NCBI GenBank assembly: GCA_003241215.1
Contig: QFOL01000229.1
Coordinates: forward strand, 1 to 6,407
From: Agrobacterium fabrum
Lineage (GTDB): Bacteria; Pseudomonadota; Alphaproteobacteria; Rhizobiales; Rhizobiaceae
Direction: 5' to 3'
DNA: 6,407 bases
Under the pieces are notes generated by a model. That model saw only the letters and a program-made list of their open reading frames with translations. It did not search any database and had not been told where the DNA came from. A program made the position numbers and the translations under genes. Below are positions 1 through 6,407 of the stretch, in pieces (position 1 is the first letter of the stretch; the number at the start of each line of letters is the position of its first letter).

Positions 1-88
1 TTTTCAGCTTTGGCAACCGGATGCGTTTTTGGCGGCGCAGGCGGAAGCAAGAGCGGGGCGCGGTTTTTCGGCTGCTCGCCCCGCCTAG
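1..88 (+). CDS. mraZ: Transcriptional regulator MraZ, C-terminal end only (5' part outside window)
   Basis: Reading from base 2 gives 28 in-frame codons and a TAG stop at 86-88. The peptide begins FQLWQPDAF and continues with an alanine/arginine-rich tail. The F-x-L/I-W-x-P/E-x-x-F pattern matches the end of the second SpoVT-AbrB-type repeat of MraZ, where a conserved 'KFxLW' strand is followed by a helix. MraZ is a DNA-binding protein that, in the species studied, controls the promoter of its own dcw operon, and it is normally the gene directly before rsmH. The order here, with a 14-base gap to rsmH, fits that. Only about the last fifth of the protein is present, so the DNA-binding residues cannot be checked. 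The identification rests on a short motif plus position. Confidence 0.78.
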   Translation, partial: FQLWQPDAFLAAQAEARAGRGFSAARPA

Positions 89-102
89 GACGGGGACACG
101 GG
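84..102 (+). promoter_or_regulatory. Ribosome binding site region deciding the rsmH start
   Basis: AGGA at 87-90 overlaps the mraZ TAG stop (86-88), and a G-rich run follows before the ATG at 103. The spacing from AGGA to the ATG is 12 bases, slightly long but usable. Placing the start at 103 avoids overlap with the mraZ end. The reading frame stays open upstream to a TTG at 10, but that stretch is better explained as mraZ coding in another frame. Confidence 0.55.
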
Positions 103-1128
103 ATGGCGGCGAATTCTGGCGGACGATCTTCTGATGCCGATGGCGGACCTCAGCGTCACATCCCTGTCCTGCTTCGCGAAGTCATCGCCGCACTGGAACC
201 TGCGCCCGGCAAGATCATCCTCGACGGCACTTTCGGCGCTGGCGGCTACACCCAGGCCATTCTCGATCAGGGCGCAAACGTCATAGCGCTCGACCGCGAC
301 CCGACCGCGATCGCCGGCGGTCAGCCCATGGTGGCCGCAAATGGCGGCAGGCTCAGTCTCATTCAATCGCGATTTTCCGATCTGGCCAGGCACGCGCCGG
401 AAGGCGGCCTTGACGGCGTGGTCCTCGATATCGGCGTTTCCTCCATGCAGATCGACGAGGCCGAGCGCGGTTTTTCCTTCCAGAAAAACGGTCCGCTCGA
501 CATGCGCATGTCCGCTTCCGGCGTTTCGGCGGCGGATGTCGTCAATCGCGCCAAGGTTGGCGACCTGATCCGCATCTTCGGATTTCTCGGCGAGGAAAAG
601 CAGCCGGGCCGCATTGCCCGCGCCATCGAGAAGAAGAGGGCGGAAGAGCCCTTCCGCACCACGCGCGATCTGGCGGGCCTCATCGAGATCGTCACGCCGC
701 GTAAGGCCAAAGACAAGATTCATCCGGCAACGCGGGTGTTTCAGGCGCTGCGCGTCTTCGTCAATGATGAGCTGGGCGAGCTGGCGCAGGCGCTTTTTGC
801 CGCCGAACAGGTTTTGAAGCCCGGCGGCCGGCTGGTCGTCGTCACCTTCCATTCTCTGGAAGACCGCATCGTCAAGAAATTTTTCGCCGACCGTTCGGGC
901 AAGGCCGCCGGTTCCCGGCATCTGCCGATGGTTGAGGACAGGCCCGCCATTTTCGACAATATCGGCAAACCGATGATCGCCGCCAGCGATGCAGAGGCGG
1001 AACTCAATCCGCGGGCTCGTTCGGCCAAGCTTCGTGCGGGCCTGCGCACCACTGCTCCGGCGCGGGCGGCGGATTTCTCGATCTTCGAGCTTCCGGATCT
1101 CGCCAGCCTTGAAAAGATGGGAGGCTGA
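103..1128 (+). CDS. rsmH: 16S rRNA (cytosine(1402)-N(4))-methyltransferase RsmH (MraW)
   Basis: Cytoplasmic S-adenosylmethionine-dependent enzyme that N4-methylates C1402 of 16S rRNA in the ribosomal P site. The 341 residues are close to the family's usual size of about 310-350. In order: HIPVLL (19-24); the SAM-binding motif [10 protein letters not shown] (41-50); the acidic end of the next strand, LDRD (63-66); LDIGVSS (108-114) followed by RGFSF (122-126) and GPLDMRM (130-136); [11 protein letters not shown] (207-217); TFHSLEDR (248-255), a family signature; and [10 protein letters not shown] (302-311) near the C terminus. The segment of roughly 115-210 corresponds to the helical domain inserted in the methyltransferase fold. 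The ATG at 103 was chosen because it leaves a short N terminus before HIPVLL and clears mraZ. The TGA stop lies one base before ftsL, implying translational coupling. No key motif is missing. Confidence 0.97.
   Translation: MAANSGGRSSDADGGPQRHIPVLLREVIAALEPAPGKIILDGTFGAGGYTQAILDQGANVIALDRDPTAIAGGQPMVAANGGRLSLIQSRFSDLARHAPEGGLDGVVLDIGVSSMQIDEAERGFSFQKNGPLDMRMSASGVSAADVVNRAKVGDLIRIFGFLGEEKQPGRIARAIEKKRAEEPFRTTRDLAGLIEIVTPRKAKDKIHPATRVFQALRVFVNDELGELAQALFAAEQVLKPGGRLVVVTFHSLEDRIVKKFFADRSGKAAGSRHLPMVEDRPAIFDNIGKPMIAASDAEAELNPRARSAKLRAGLRTTAPARAADFSIFELPDLASLEKMGG
1119..1124 (+). promoter_or_regulatory. Ribosome binding site of ftsL
   Basis: GGGAGG lies inside the end of rsmH, five bases before the ATG at 1130. 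It is a strong Shine-Dalgarno match and fixes the ftsL start. The same frame is open back to about 989, but that upstream part is rsmH read in another frame. Confidence 0.75.
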
Positions 1129-1129
1129 T

Positions 1130-1684
1130 ATGCTGCGCACTTTCGATGTCATCTTGATGGGTGTGATGGTCGCTGCGGCGGTCGTCACCTATTCGATCAA
1201 GCACAAGGCCGATCTCAAGCTTGAGGAGGTCCGAAAGCTCGAGGCCGAAATCAAGCTTGAAAAGGATACGATCGATCTTTTGCGGGCCGACTGGGCGCTG
1301 TTGACGCAGCCGAACCGTCTGCATCGCCTCGTCAATGCCTATCAGGAGGAGCTTGGTCTTTCGCCGACGCTGCCGACACAGCTGGCGCAGCCGCGCGAAC
1401 TGCCCATGCTGCGTTCGCAATTGCCGCAGCCGCCGGAGCCGGAAGGCATGAGCGTTGAAGATGTGATCGCCGCCGCCGTCAACGGTTCCAAGCCGGGCGC
1501 GACGCTTGGTGCGGCCGTCAAAAAGAAATCGCCGCCAGCCGGCCAGATTGCCGCCAATGGCGCTCCGGTTCCGACGCCCCGGGCGCGTGTTTCCCGTCCC
1601 CCGGCGGCTCCGGCCGTCTCCGACGTCGCGGGTGATGAATCCGGCGACATGGATGACACGATAACAGGATCGGTGAACCGCTGA
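1130..1684 (+). CDS. ftsL: Cell division protein FtsL, alphaproteobacterial type with long C-terminal tail
   Basis: Small bitopic membrane protein of 184 residues. A four-residue cytoplasmic end precedes one hydrophobic segment (about 5-23). A charged, leucine-rich helix follows (about 26-56, with KLE repeats), as expected for the periplasmic coiled coil through which FtsL pairs with FtsB. Residues 50-67, with W55, P61 and R63, resemble the segment that closes the FtsL core. The rest (about 76-184) is rich in proline, alanine and basic residues, probably disordered, and ends in an acidic patch DMDDTITGS (173-181). FtsL belongs to the divisome subcomplex that recruits and activates the septal synthase. 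Its place between rsmH and ftsI is the standard one and supports the call, since FtsL sequences diverge strongly. It starts one base after rsmH and its stop overlaps the ftsI start. The tail makes it longer than E. coli FtsL (121 residues). Confidence 0.85.
   Translation: MLRTFDVILMGVMVAAAVVTYSIKHKADLKLEEVRKLEAEIKLEKDTIDLLRADWALLTQPNRLHRLVNAYQEELGLSPTLPTQLAQPRELPMLRSQLPQPPEPEGMSVEDVIAAAVNGSKPGATLGAAVKKKSPPAGQIAANGAPVPTPRARVSRPPAAPAVSDVAGDESGDMDDTITGSVNR
1672..1676 (+). promoter_or_regulatory. Probable ribosome binding site of ftsI, within ftsL
   Basis: GGTGA sits seven bases before the ATG at 1684 and is only a moderate Shine-Dalgarno match. A second purine stretch, AGGA, lies farther upstream at 1666-1669. 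Because the ftsL stop and ftsI start share a base (TGATG), ribosomes ending ftsL could re-initiate here, so a weak site may suffice. Confidence 0.45.
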
Positions 1685-3426
1685 TGTCTTTTCTCTCCCG
1701 CGTCATGGTTTTGAAGAGCAAGGCTCACTTTTCCGCCAGCACCACCGGTGTCTTTACGGATCATGCCGCCTTTGAGGGCGCCCGCAAGAAGCGCGCCGCC
1801 CAGGCGAAAAGCCGCGTCGGCCTCATCATTTTCGGCTTCGTTGCTTTTTACACCATCGTTGGCGGCCGCCTCGTGCAATATGGCATGGCGGAACAGGAAA
1901 CGGTTTCGAGCATCGCACCCGCCGACCGGCTGATGGCGTCGCGTCCCGATCTCCTCGACCGCAACGGTGAGGTGCTGGCCACCGATATCCGCACCGTCTC
2001 GCTGTTTGCCGAGCCGCATCGCATCGTCGATATCGACGAGGCGATCGAGAAGCTGCGCACCGTCCTGCCTGATCTCGATCAGCGCGGCACCTATCAGAAG
2101 CTCACCTCCAATTCCCGCTTCCAGTGGCTGCGCCGCCAATTGACGCCGAAGCAGCAGAGCCAGATTCTGGCGCTCGGTATTCCCGGCATCGGTTTCCGTC
2201 CGGAAAAACGCCGGTTCTATCCGGGTGGCCCAACGGCGGCCCATGTCGTCGGCCACGTCAACATCGACAATCGCGGCGTGGCGGGCATGGAGCGTTATGT
2301 CGACAGCCAGGGGCTCGCCGATCTGACGGCGCTCGGCATGACCAGCGACCAGCCGCTGGAGCCGGTAAAGCTCTCCATCGACCTGCGCGTCCAGTCCATC
2401 GTGCGTGAAGTCGTAACCTCGGCCATCACCAAGTTCCAGGCGATCGGCGCCGGCGCGGTGGTTCTGGATGTACACACCGGCGAAGTGCTCGCCATGGCCT
2501 CGGTGCCGGATTACGATCCCAACAACCCGGCGGAAGGCGCGAAAGAGGGTTGGCTCAACCGCATGTCGAACGGTACGTTCGAAATGGGGTCGACCTTCAA
2601 GTCCTTCACCATAGCCATGGGCCTCGATTCGGGCCGTGTCCGTCTGGGTGACAGTTTCGATGCCCGTTATCCGATCCGGATCGGCGGTTTCACCATCAAG
2701 GATTTCCACGGCAAGAACCGCGTTCTGTCGGTGCCGGAAATCTTCCAGTATTCGTCCAACATCGGTACGGCCAAGATCGCCGATACGGTGGGCACCGAAG
2801 GTCACAAGGAGTTTCTGACGAAGCTCGGGCTTTTGAGCCGCATGCAGACGGAATTGCCGGAAGTGGCGTTGCCGTCGCAGCCGCGTGAATGGAAGAAGAT
2901 CAACTCCATCACCATTTCCTTCGGTCACGGTGTTTCGACGACGCCGCTGCAGACGGCGGTTGCAGGCGCTGCGCTGGTGAATGGCGGCAAGCTGATCGAG
3001 CCGACCTTCCTGCCGCGCACCCGCGAGCAGGCCGACCTGGTGGCCAAGCAGGTTCTGAAGCCCACCACAAGCAAGGACATGCGCTTCCTGTTCGAATGGA
3101 ACGGCGTCAACGGCTCCGGCCGTAATGCGCGTGTCGACGGTTTCAATGTCGGCGGCAAGACCGGCACGGCGGACAAGGTCGTCAATGGCCGTTACGTGCG
3201 TGACAAGAACTTCAACGCCTTCCTGTCGGCCTTCCCGATCGACGATCCGCAATATGTGGTGCTGACCTTCATCGATGAGCCGAAGACGGACAAGGGCAAT
3301 GGCGCAGCACTCGCCGGCACATCCGCTGCGCCGATGGTGCGCGATATCATCGCCCGCACGGCGGCGGTGCTGGGCGTTAAGCCGAAGTTCGGCAAGGATG
3401 GCTCGGCCTTGCTCGTGTCTTATTGA
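1684..3426 (+). CDS. ftsI: Septal peptidoglycan D,D-transpeptidase FtsI (PBP3, class B penicillin-binding protein)
   Basis: Inner-membrane enzyme that cross-links septal peptidoglycan by forming peptide bonds between stem peptides; target of beta-lactams. The 580 residues match the usual family length. A basic cytoplasmic N terminus (1-44) leads to one hydrophobic anchor (about 45-62). The periplasmic dimerisation/pedestal domain carries RPDLLDRNGEVLA (87-99), the class B PBP motif, and YPGG (179-182) through GMERY (201-205). LSIDLR (230-235) leads into the transpeptidase domain. That domain has all three active-site motifs: STFK with nucleophile S303 and K306, SSN at 357-359, and KTGT at 492-495. 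SFGHG (412-416) is also typical. The ATG at 1684 overlaps the ftsL stop; starting there gives the expected cytoplasmic tail and membrane anchor. Septal FtsI is chosen over the elongation homologue PBP2 because of the dcw position between ftsL and murE. Confidence 0.97.
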   Translation: MSFLSRVMVLKSKAHFSASTTGVFTDHAAFEGARKKRAAQAKSRVGLIIFGFVAFYTIVGGRLVQYGMAEQETVSSIAPADRLMASRPDLLDRNGEVLATDIRTVSLFAEPHRIVDIDEAIEKLRTVLPDLDQRGTYQKLTSNSRFQWLRRQLTPKQQSQILALGIPGIGFRPEKRRFYPGGPTAAHVVGHVNIDNRGVAGMERYVDSQGLADLTALGMTSDQPLEPVKLSIDLRVQSIVREVVTSAITKFQAIGAGAVVLDVHTGEVLAMASVPDYDPNNPAEGAKEGWLNRMSNGTFEMGSTFKSFTIAMGLDSGRVRLGDSFDARYPIRIGGFTIKDFHGKNRVLSVPEIFQYSSNIGTAKIADTVGTEGHKEFLTKLGLLSRMQTELPEVALPSQPREWKKINSITISFGHGVSTTPLQTAVAGAALVNGGKLIEPTFLPRTREQADLVAKQVLKPTTSKDMRFLFEWNGVNGSGRNARVDGFNVGGKTGTADKVVNGRYVRDKNFNAFLSAFPIDDPQYVVLTFIDEPKTDKGNGAALAGTSAAPMVRDIIARTAAVLGVKPKFGKDGSALLVSY

Positions 3427-3483
3427 TTGTTAGCTTATGATGTTCCGGCGATTCGCGCCGGGGGGACAAGACGGACACAGTCG
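3427..3483 (+). other. 57-base ftsI-murE intergenic gap with a GC-rich inverted repeat
   Basis: This is the largest gap between genes in the window. Its first part is AT-rich and includes TATGAT at 3436-3441. Then comes a perfect 6-bp inverted repeat, CCGGCG (3445-3450) and CGCCGG (3456-3461), around the five-base loop ATTCG; two G-U pairs could extend it in RNA. A G run (3460-3465) at the 3' arm is the only strong Shine-Dalgarno-like stretch, but it lies about 18 bases from the murE ATG. A weak GGA at 3473-3475 is closer. No T tract follows the hairpin, so it does not look like an intrinsic terminator. Confidence 0.5.
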
Positions 3484-4953
3484 ATGAATTTGCGAGATAT
3501 ATCCGGAAATGCGTTTCCGGAATTGAATGAATTGCTCCTGTCTGAGATCGGGGCGATCGAAATCGGGGGGATCACCGCAGACAGCCGCAAGGCTGCGCCC
3601 GGCAGCCTGTTTGTAGCGGTTGCGGGCACCAGGGCGGATGGCGCGGCCTATGTGAAGGATGCGGTTGCCAAAGGCGCGGTCGCCGTCGTTTCCGGGCATC
3701 CTGTGGACGCCGATGTGCCGGTGCTTTCGGTCACGGATCCACGCCTTTATCTCTCCCTTGCCGCTTCCCGCTTTTATGGAAAACAGCCGGAAACCATGGT
3801 CGCCGTCACCGGCACCGCGGGAAAGACCTCGGTTGCCTCTTTCGTACGGCAGATATGGGCTTTCGCTGGCCATGCCGCGGCACAGATCGGCACGACAGGT
3901 GTGATTGCACCTGGCCGGGAAGATTACGGCGCACTCACGACGCCTGATCCGGTGACGCTGCATGCGCTGCTGGCCGAGCTTGCGGCCGAAGGCGTGACGC
4001 ATGCGGCGATGGAAGCTTCGAGCCATGGTCTCGATCAGCGCCGTCTCGATGGCGTAAAGCTCGCTGCGGCCGGTTTCACCAATCTCGGCCGCGACCACAT
4101 GGATTATCATCCGACCGTGGAAGACTATATGGCCGCGAAGATGCGGCTGTTCGATACGCTGATGGAAAAGGGCGCTCCCGCCGTGATCTTCGCCGATGAT
4201 CCATGGTCGGACAAGGCAATCCGGGCGGCGCGCGAAGCCGGTCTCGATGTGCGCACCGTCGGCCGCAAGGGCGAATATCTGGCCCTGAAGCGGGTGGAGC
4301 ACTTCCGTCACAAGCAGATGATCGAAGTGCATCATGACGGCGAGATTTATGAAGTCGACATACCCTTGGCGGGTGATTTCCAGGTTGCGAATGCTCTCGT
4401 CGCAGCCGGTCTTGCCATGTCCACCGGCGTTCCCGCGGCAACGGCGCTGAAGGCGCTCGAAAAGCTGATCGGCGCCGCCGGCCGTCTGGAACTCGTGGGC
4501 CAGACGAAGAACGGCGCGCTTGCCTATGTGGATTATGCCCACAAGCCGGATGCGCTGGAAAATGTGCTCACCTCGGTCAGGCCCTTCACGTCGGGGCGCA
4601 TCATCACCGTCTTCGGCTGCGGCGGCGACCGCGACAAGGGCAAGCGCCCGATCATGGGCGAAGTGGCGACGCGGCTTTCCGACATCGTCATCGTCACCGA
4701 CGACAATCCGCGTTCGGAAGATGCTGCGACGATCCGTTCCGAAGTCATGGCGGCGGCGCCAGGCGCATTGGAGATCGGCGACAGGGCGGACGCTATCCGC
4801 CATGCGGTGTCGATGCTTTCGCATGGCGATACGCTGATTGTTGCGGGCAAGGGGCATGAAGAGGGGCAGATCGTCGGTTCCGTGACGCTGCCGTTTTCCG
4901 ATCATGAACAGGTGCGCGCTGCACTGGCAGGGCTGGAAGGATCGAAGATTTGA
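3484..4953 (+). CDS. murE: UDP-N-acetylmuramoyl-L-alanyl-D-glutamate--2,6-diaminopimelate ligase MurE
   Basis: Cytoplasmic ATP-dependent ligase adding the third residue, meso-diaminopimelate, to UDP-MurNAc-L-Ala-D-Glu. 489 residues, near the usual length. The N-terminal UDP-binding domain has ITADSR (30-35). The central ATPase domain has the P-loop TGTAGKTS (109-116), ASSHGL (ending at L183), and AAKMRLF, in which K219 aligns with the carbamylated lysine of Mur ligases. The C-terminal domain has DYAHKPDAL (350-358), [13 protein letters not shown] (377-389), DNPR (407-410) and GKGHE (455-459). DNPR is the signature of meso-diaminopimelate-adding rather than lysine-adding MurE, which fits a Gram-negative wall. 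The ATG at 3484 was chosen because MNLRDI is the usual kind of start. An upstream in-frame TTG at 3427 would add 19 residues unlike the family and lacks a good ribosome binding site of its own. The stop overlaps the murF start. Confidence 0.97.
   Translation: MNLRDISGNAFPELNELLLSEIGAIEIGGITADSRKAAPGSLFVAVAGTRADGAAYVKDAVAKGAVAVVSGHPVDADVPVLSVTDPRLYLSLAASRFYGKQPETMVAVTGTAGKTSVASFVRQIWAFAGHAAAQIGTTGVIAPGREDYGALTTPDPVTLHALLAELAAEGVTHAAMEASSHGLDQRRLDGVKLAAAGFTNLGRDHMDYHPTVEDYMAAKMRLFDTLMEKGAPAVIFADDPWSDKAIRAAREAGLDVRTVGRKGEYLALKRVEHFRHKQMIEVHHDGEIYEVDIPLAGDFQVANALVAAGLAMSTGVPAATALKALEKLIGAAGRLELVGQTKNGALAYVDYAHKPDALENVLTSVRPFTSGRIITVFGCGGDRDKGKRPIMGEVATRLSDIVIVTDDNPRSEDAATIRSEVMAAAPGALEIGDRADAIRHAVSMLSHGDTLIVAGKGHEEGQIVGSVTLPFSDHEQVRAALAGLEGSKI
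4935..4941 (+). promoter_or_regulatory. Ribosome binding site deciding the TTG start of murF
   Basis: GGAAGGA lies inside the 3' end of murE, eight bases before the TTG at 4950. It is one of the best Shine-Dalgarno matches in the window, and its spacing supports the TTG rather than the next in-frame ATG at 4977, which has no comparable sequence before it. Confidence 0.7.
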
Positions 4954-6383
4954 GCTGGTTATGGACAGTCGCCGACATGATCGCCATCACGGCAGGACGC
5001 CCGGTGGGCAACCTGCCGACCGGAATCACCGGCATTTCCATCGACAGCCGGACGGTCAAGCCGGGCGAGGCTTTCTTCGCGATCAAGGGTGACCGGGTGG
5101 ACGGTCATGATTACACCAGCTTCGCGGTTGCGAACGGCGCGGGACTTCTGGTCGTTGCCGAGGCCAAGCTGCCGGCGCTCGGCCGCCTGACCGTGCCGAT
5201 GATTGTCGTGGAAGACGTGCTTGCCGCACTCGGCAAGCTCGCCATTGCAGCGCGTGAAAGAACATCGGCGCGCATCATTGCGGTGACCGGTTCGGTCGGC
5301 AAGACAACGACCAAGGAAATGCTGCGGCAGGCGCTCGCCCCGTCGGGCCGGGTGCATGCGGCGGTGGCCTCCTTCAACAACCATTGGGGTGTGCCGCTGA
5401 CGCTGGCGCGCATGCCGGCGGACACGGAATTCGGCGTGTTCGAAATCGGCATGAACCATTCCGGCGAAATCCGGCCGCTGGTCAAGATGGTGCGCCCGCA
5501 TGTGGCGATCATCACGACCATCGCGCCTGCCCATCTCGGCAACTTCAAGAACATCGAAGAGATCGCCGCCGCCAAGGCGGAGATTTTCGAGGGTGTGGAG
5601 GAGGGCGGCTCGGTCATCCTCAACCGCGACAATGCCCAGTTCGAACAGCTTGAAGAAGCGGCGCAGGATGAGGGTATCGAACACATCCTTACCTTCGGAC
5701 AGCACGCCAAGGCCGATTTCCGCCTCGCGGATTTCGAGAGCACGGCGACGGGCTCGACGATCTGGGCGATCCTGAACGGCGAGACGAGCGAGCTGCATAT
5801 CAATATTCCCGGCCGGCATATTGCCGATAACGCCATGGCTGTTCTCGGCGCGGTTGCCGTGACCGGCGCCAATCTTGACCGCGCCTTCGAGGCGCTGGGA
5901 ACGCTTGAGGCGGTAAAAGGGCGTGGCCAGCGCCATCGTCTGACGATCAATGACGGCACCTTCCTGCTGATCGATGAAAGCTACAATGCCAACCCGGCCT
6001 CCATGCGGGCGGCGATTGCCGTGCTGGCGGAAACGCCGACGCAGGGCCATGGCCGTCGTGTTGCTGTTCTGGGCGACATGCTCGAAATGGGCGAGTTCTC
6101 AGCGCAGCTGCACGAGGAACTGGCCGGGCCGCTGCTCGCGGCAGGTATCGAACATGTCTGGCTGGCGGGAGAGGCGATGGCCGCTCTACGCGATGCGCTT
6201 CCCGACAGCGTCACTGTCATCTGGTTCCCGACGACGGCGGAACTGACCGATTTTGCCCTGCAATGGGTGCAACCGGGAGACGCGCTGATGATAAAATCGT
6301 CACTTGGCCTCGGTTTCGGCAAGATTGTCGCCGCCCTGCTTGACAAGTATCCGGCATTCCCCGAGACGGAACGCCAAGTCTGA
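4950..6383 (+). CDS. murF: UDP-N-acetylmuramoyl-tripeptide--D-alanyl-D-alanine ligase MurF
   Basis: Cytoplasmic ATP-dependent ligase that joins D-Ala-D-Ala to the UDP-MurNAc-tripeptide, completing the soluble pentapeptide precursor. 477 residues, slightly above E. coli MurF (452). The N-terminal domain has [19 protein letters not shown] (31-49). The ATPase domain has the P-loop [11 protein letters not shown] (113-123), SFNNHWGVP (141-149), [10 protein letters not shown] (165-174), APAHLGNF and AAAKAEIF, in which K209 aligns with the carbamylated lysine. The C-terminal domain has DESYNANP (342-349), the MurF signature, followed by LGDMLEMGE. The start is TTG: it overlaps the murE TGA, follows a good ribosome binding site and keeps the WTVADM segment that aligns with the start of other MurF proteins. 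ATG 4977 (residue 10) is the alternative. It is homologous to MurE in architecture but clearly distinct in motifs. Confidence 0.96.
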   Translation: MSWLWTVADMIAITAGRPVGNLPTGITGISIDSRTVKPGEAFFAIKGDRVDGHDYTSFAVANGAGLLVVAEAKLPALGRLTVPMIVVEDVLAALGKLAIAARERTSARIIAVTGSVGKTTTKEMLRQALAPSGRVHAAVASFNNHWGVPLTLARMPADTEFGVFEIGMNHSGEIRPLVKMVRPHVAIITTIAPAHLGNFKNIEEIAAAKAEIFEGVEEGGSVILNRDNAQFEQLEEAAQDEGIEHILTFGQHAKADFRLADFESTATGSTIWAILNGETSELHINIPGRHIADNAMAVLGAVAVTGANLDRAFEALGTLEAVKGRGQRHRLTINDGTFLLIDESYNANPASMRAAIAVLAETPTQGHGRRVAVLGDMLEMGEFSAQLHEELAGPLLAAGIEHVWLAGEAMAALRDALPDSVTVIWFPTTAELTDFALQWVQPGDALMIKSSLGLGFGKIVAALLDKYPAFPETERQV

Positions 6384-6394
6384 AATAGCCTTTT

Positions 6395-6401
6395 GAAAGG
6401 G
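6395..6401 (+). promoter_or_regulatory. Probable ribosome binding site of the next gene (expected mraY), start just outside window
   Basis: GAAAGGG occurs 11 bases after the murF stop, and the window ends six bases later, where a start codon would be expected. In dcw clusters mraY follows murF, so this is likely its leader. A short inverted repeat, CCTT/AAGG around TTGA (6389-6400), overlaps it but is too small to call a terminator. The downstream gene itself is not visible. Confidence 0.4.
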
Positions 6402-6407
6402 CAATTA

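Noticed and set aside
496..520. RsmH has DMRMS where E. coli RsmH has DMRMD
   Set aside because: I believe the serine variant is usual in alphaproteobacterial RsmH, and all other catalytic and SAM-binding motifs are intact, so it does not indicate loss of function.
85..1188. A 367-codon antisense open frame opposite rsmH, crossing into ftsL
   Set aside because: It spans the rsmH-ftsL junction with no gene-like context or motif and is explained by GC bias.
1342..3252. A 636-codon open frame on the - strand opposite ftsL and ftsI
   Set aside because: It lies entirely opposite ftsL/ftsI, which have clear family motifs. The translation resembles no family I know. Long antisense open frames are expected in GC-rich DNA, where stop codons are rare in certain antisense frames.
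3445..3470. An intrinsic terminator between ftsI and murE
   Set aside because: The hairpin is GC-rich but is followed by GGGGACAAG rather than a T run, and the mur genes downstream belong to the same cluster.
3430..4905. A 491-codon open frame on the - strand opposite murE
   Set aside because: It is the antisense of a well-supported murE, rich in histidine, arginine and aspartate as expected from codon complementarity, with no recognisable domain.
4959..6050. Antisense open frames of 363 and 282 codons opposite murF
   Set aside because: Two different antisense frames stay open over the same stretch, which is a compositional effect. Neither shows family motifs, and murF accounts for the sequence.
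6386..6402. A terminator after murF
   Set aside because: The CCTT/AAGG stem is only four or five base pairs and no T tract follows. The GAAAGGG is better read as a ribosome binding site for the next gene.
1..6407. A novel system, mobile element, CRISPR array or RNA gene hidden in the window
   Set aside because: Coding density is almost complete, every gene fits the dcw cluster with intact motifs, and composition looks uniform. I saw no direct repeat arrays, transposase-like sequence, tRNA-like folds or integration scars.

Overview
The window is a segment of a bacterial division and cell wall (dcw) cluster. All genes are on the + strand and tightly packed: the 3' end of mraZ, then rsmH (mraW), ftsL, ftsI (pbpB), murE and murF. 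It ends 24 bases after murF, probably just before mraY. The sequence is GC-rich. The composition, the gene order, the long proline/alanine-rich FtsL tail and the alphaproteobacterial style of FtsI and the Mur ligases suggest a Rhizobiaceae member (Agrobacterium/Rhizobium-like). That assignment comes from recognising family style, not from a database search.

Layout: bases 1-88 hold the last 28 codons of mraZ. rsmH (103-1128) follows after 14 bases, with its ribosome binding site overlapping the mraZ stop. ftsL (1130-1684) starts one base after the rsmH stop. ftsI (1684-3426) overlaps the ftsL stop by one base. A 57-base gap (3427-3483) holds a GC-rich inverted repeat and an AT-rich patch, and is followed by murE (3484-4953). 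murF (4950-6383) starts with TTG overlapping the murE stop codon. Bases 6384-6407 carry a purine-rich stretch that looks like the ribosome binding site of the next gene. No stretch above 60 bases lacks a gene, and there is no sign of mobile elements, RNA genes, CRISPR or horizontally acquired DNA.

How the genes work together: MurE adds meso-diaminopimelate and MurF adds D-Ala-D-Ala to the cytoplasmic UDP-MurNAc peptide precursor. After membrane steps encoded elsewhere, FtsI cross-links the resulting peptidoglycan at the septum, and FtsL is part of the divisome complex that recruits and controls the septal synthase. RsmH methylates 16S rRNA, and MraZ is the cluster's DNA-binding regulator. The spacing indicates one polycistronic unit with extensive translational coupling.

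I found no undescribed system here. The points worth a second look are modest: the start-stop junctions, the ftsI-murE gap and the FtsL tail.
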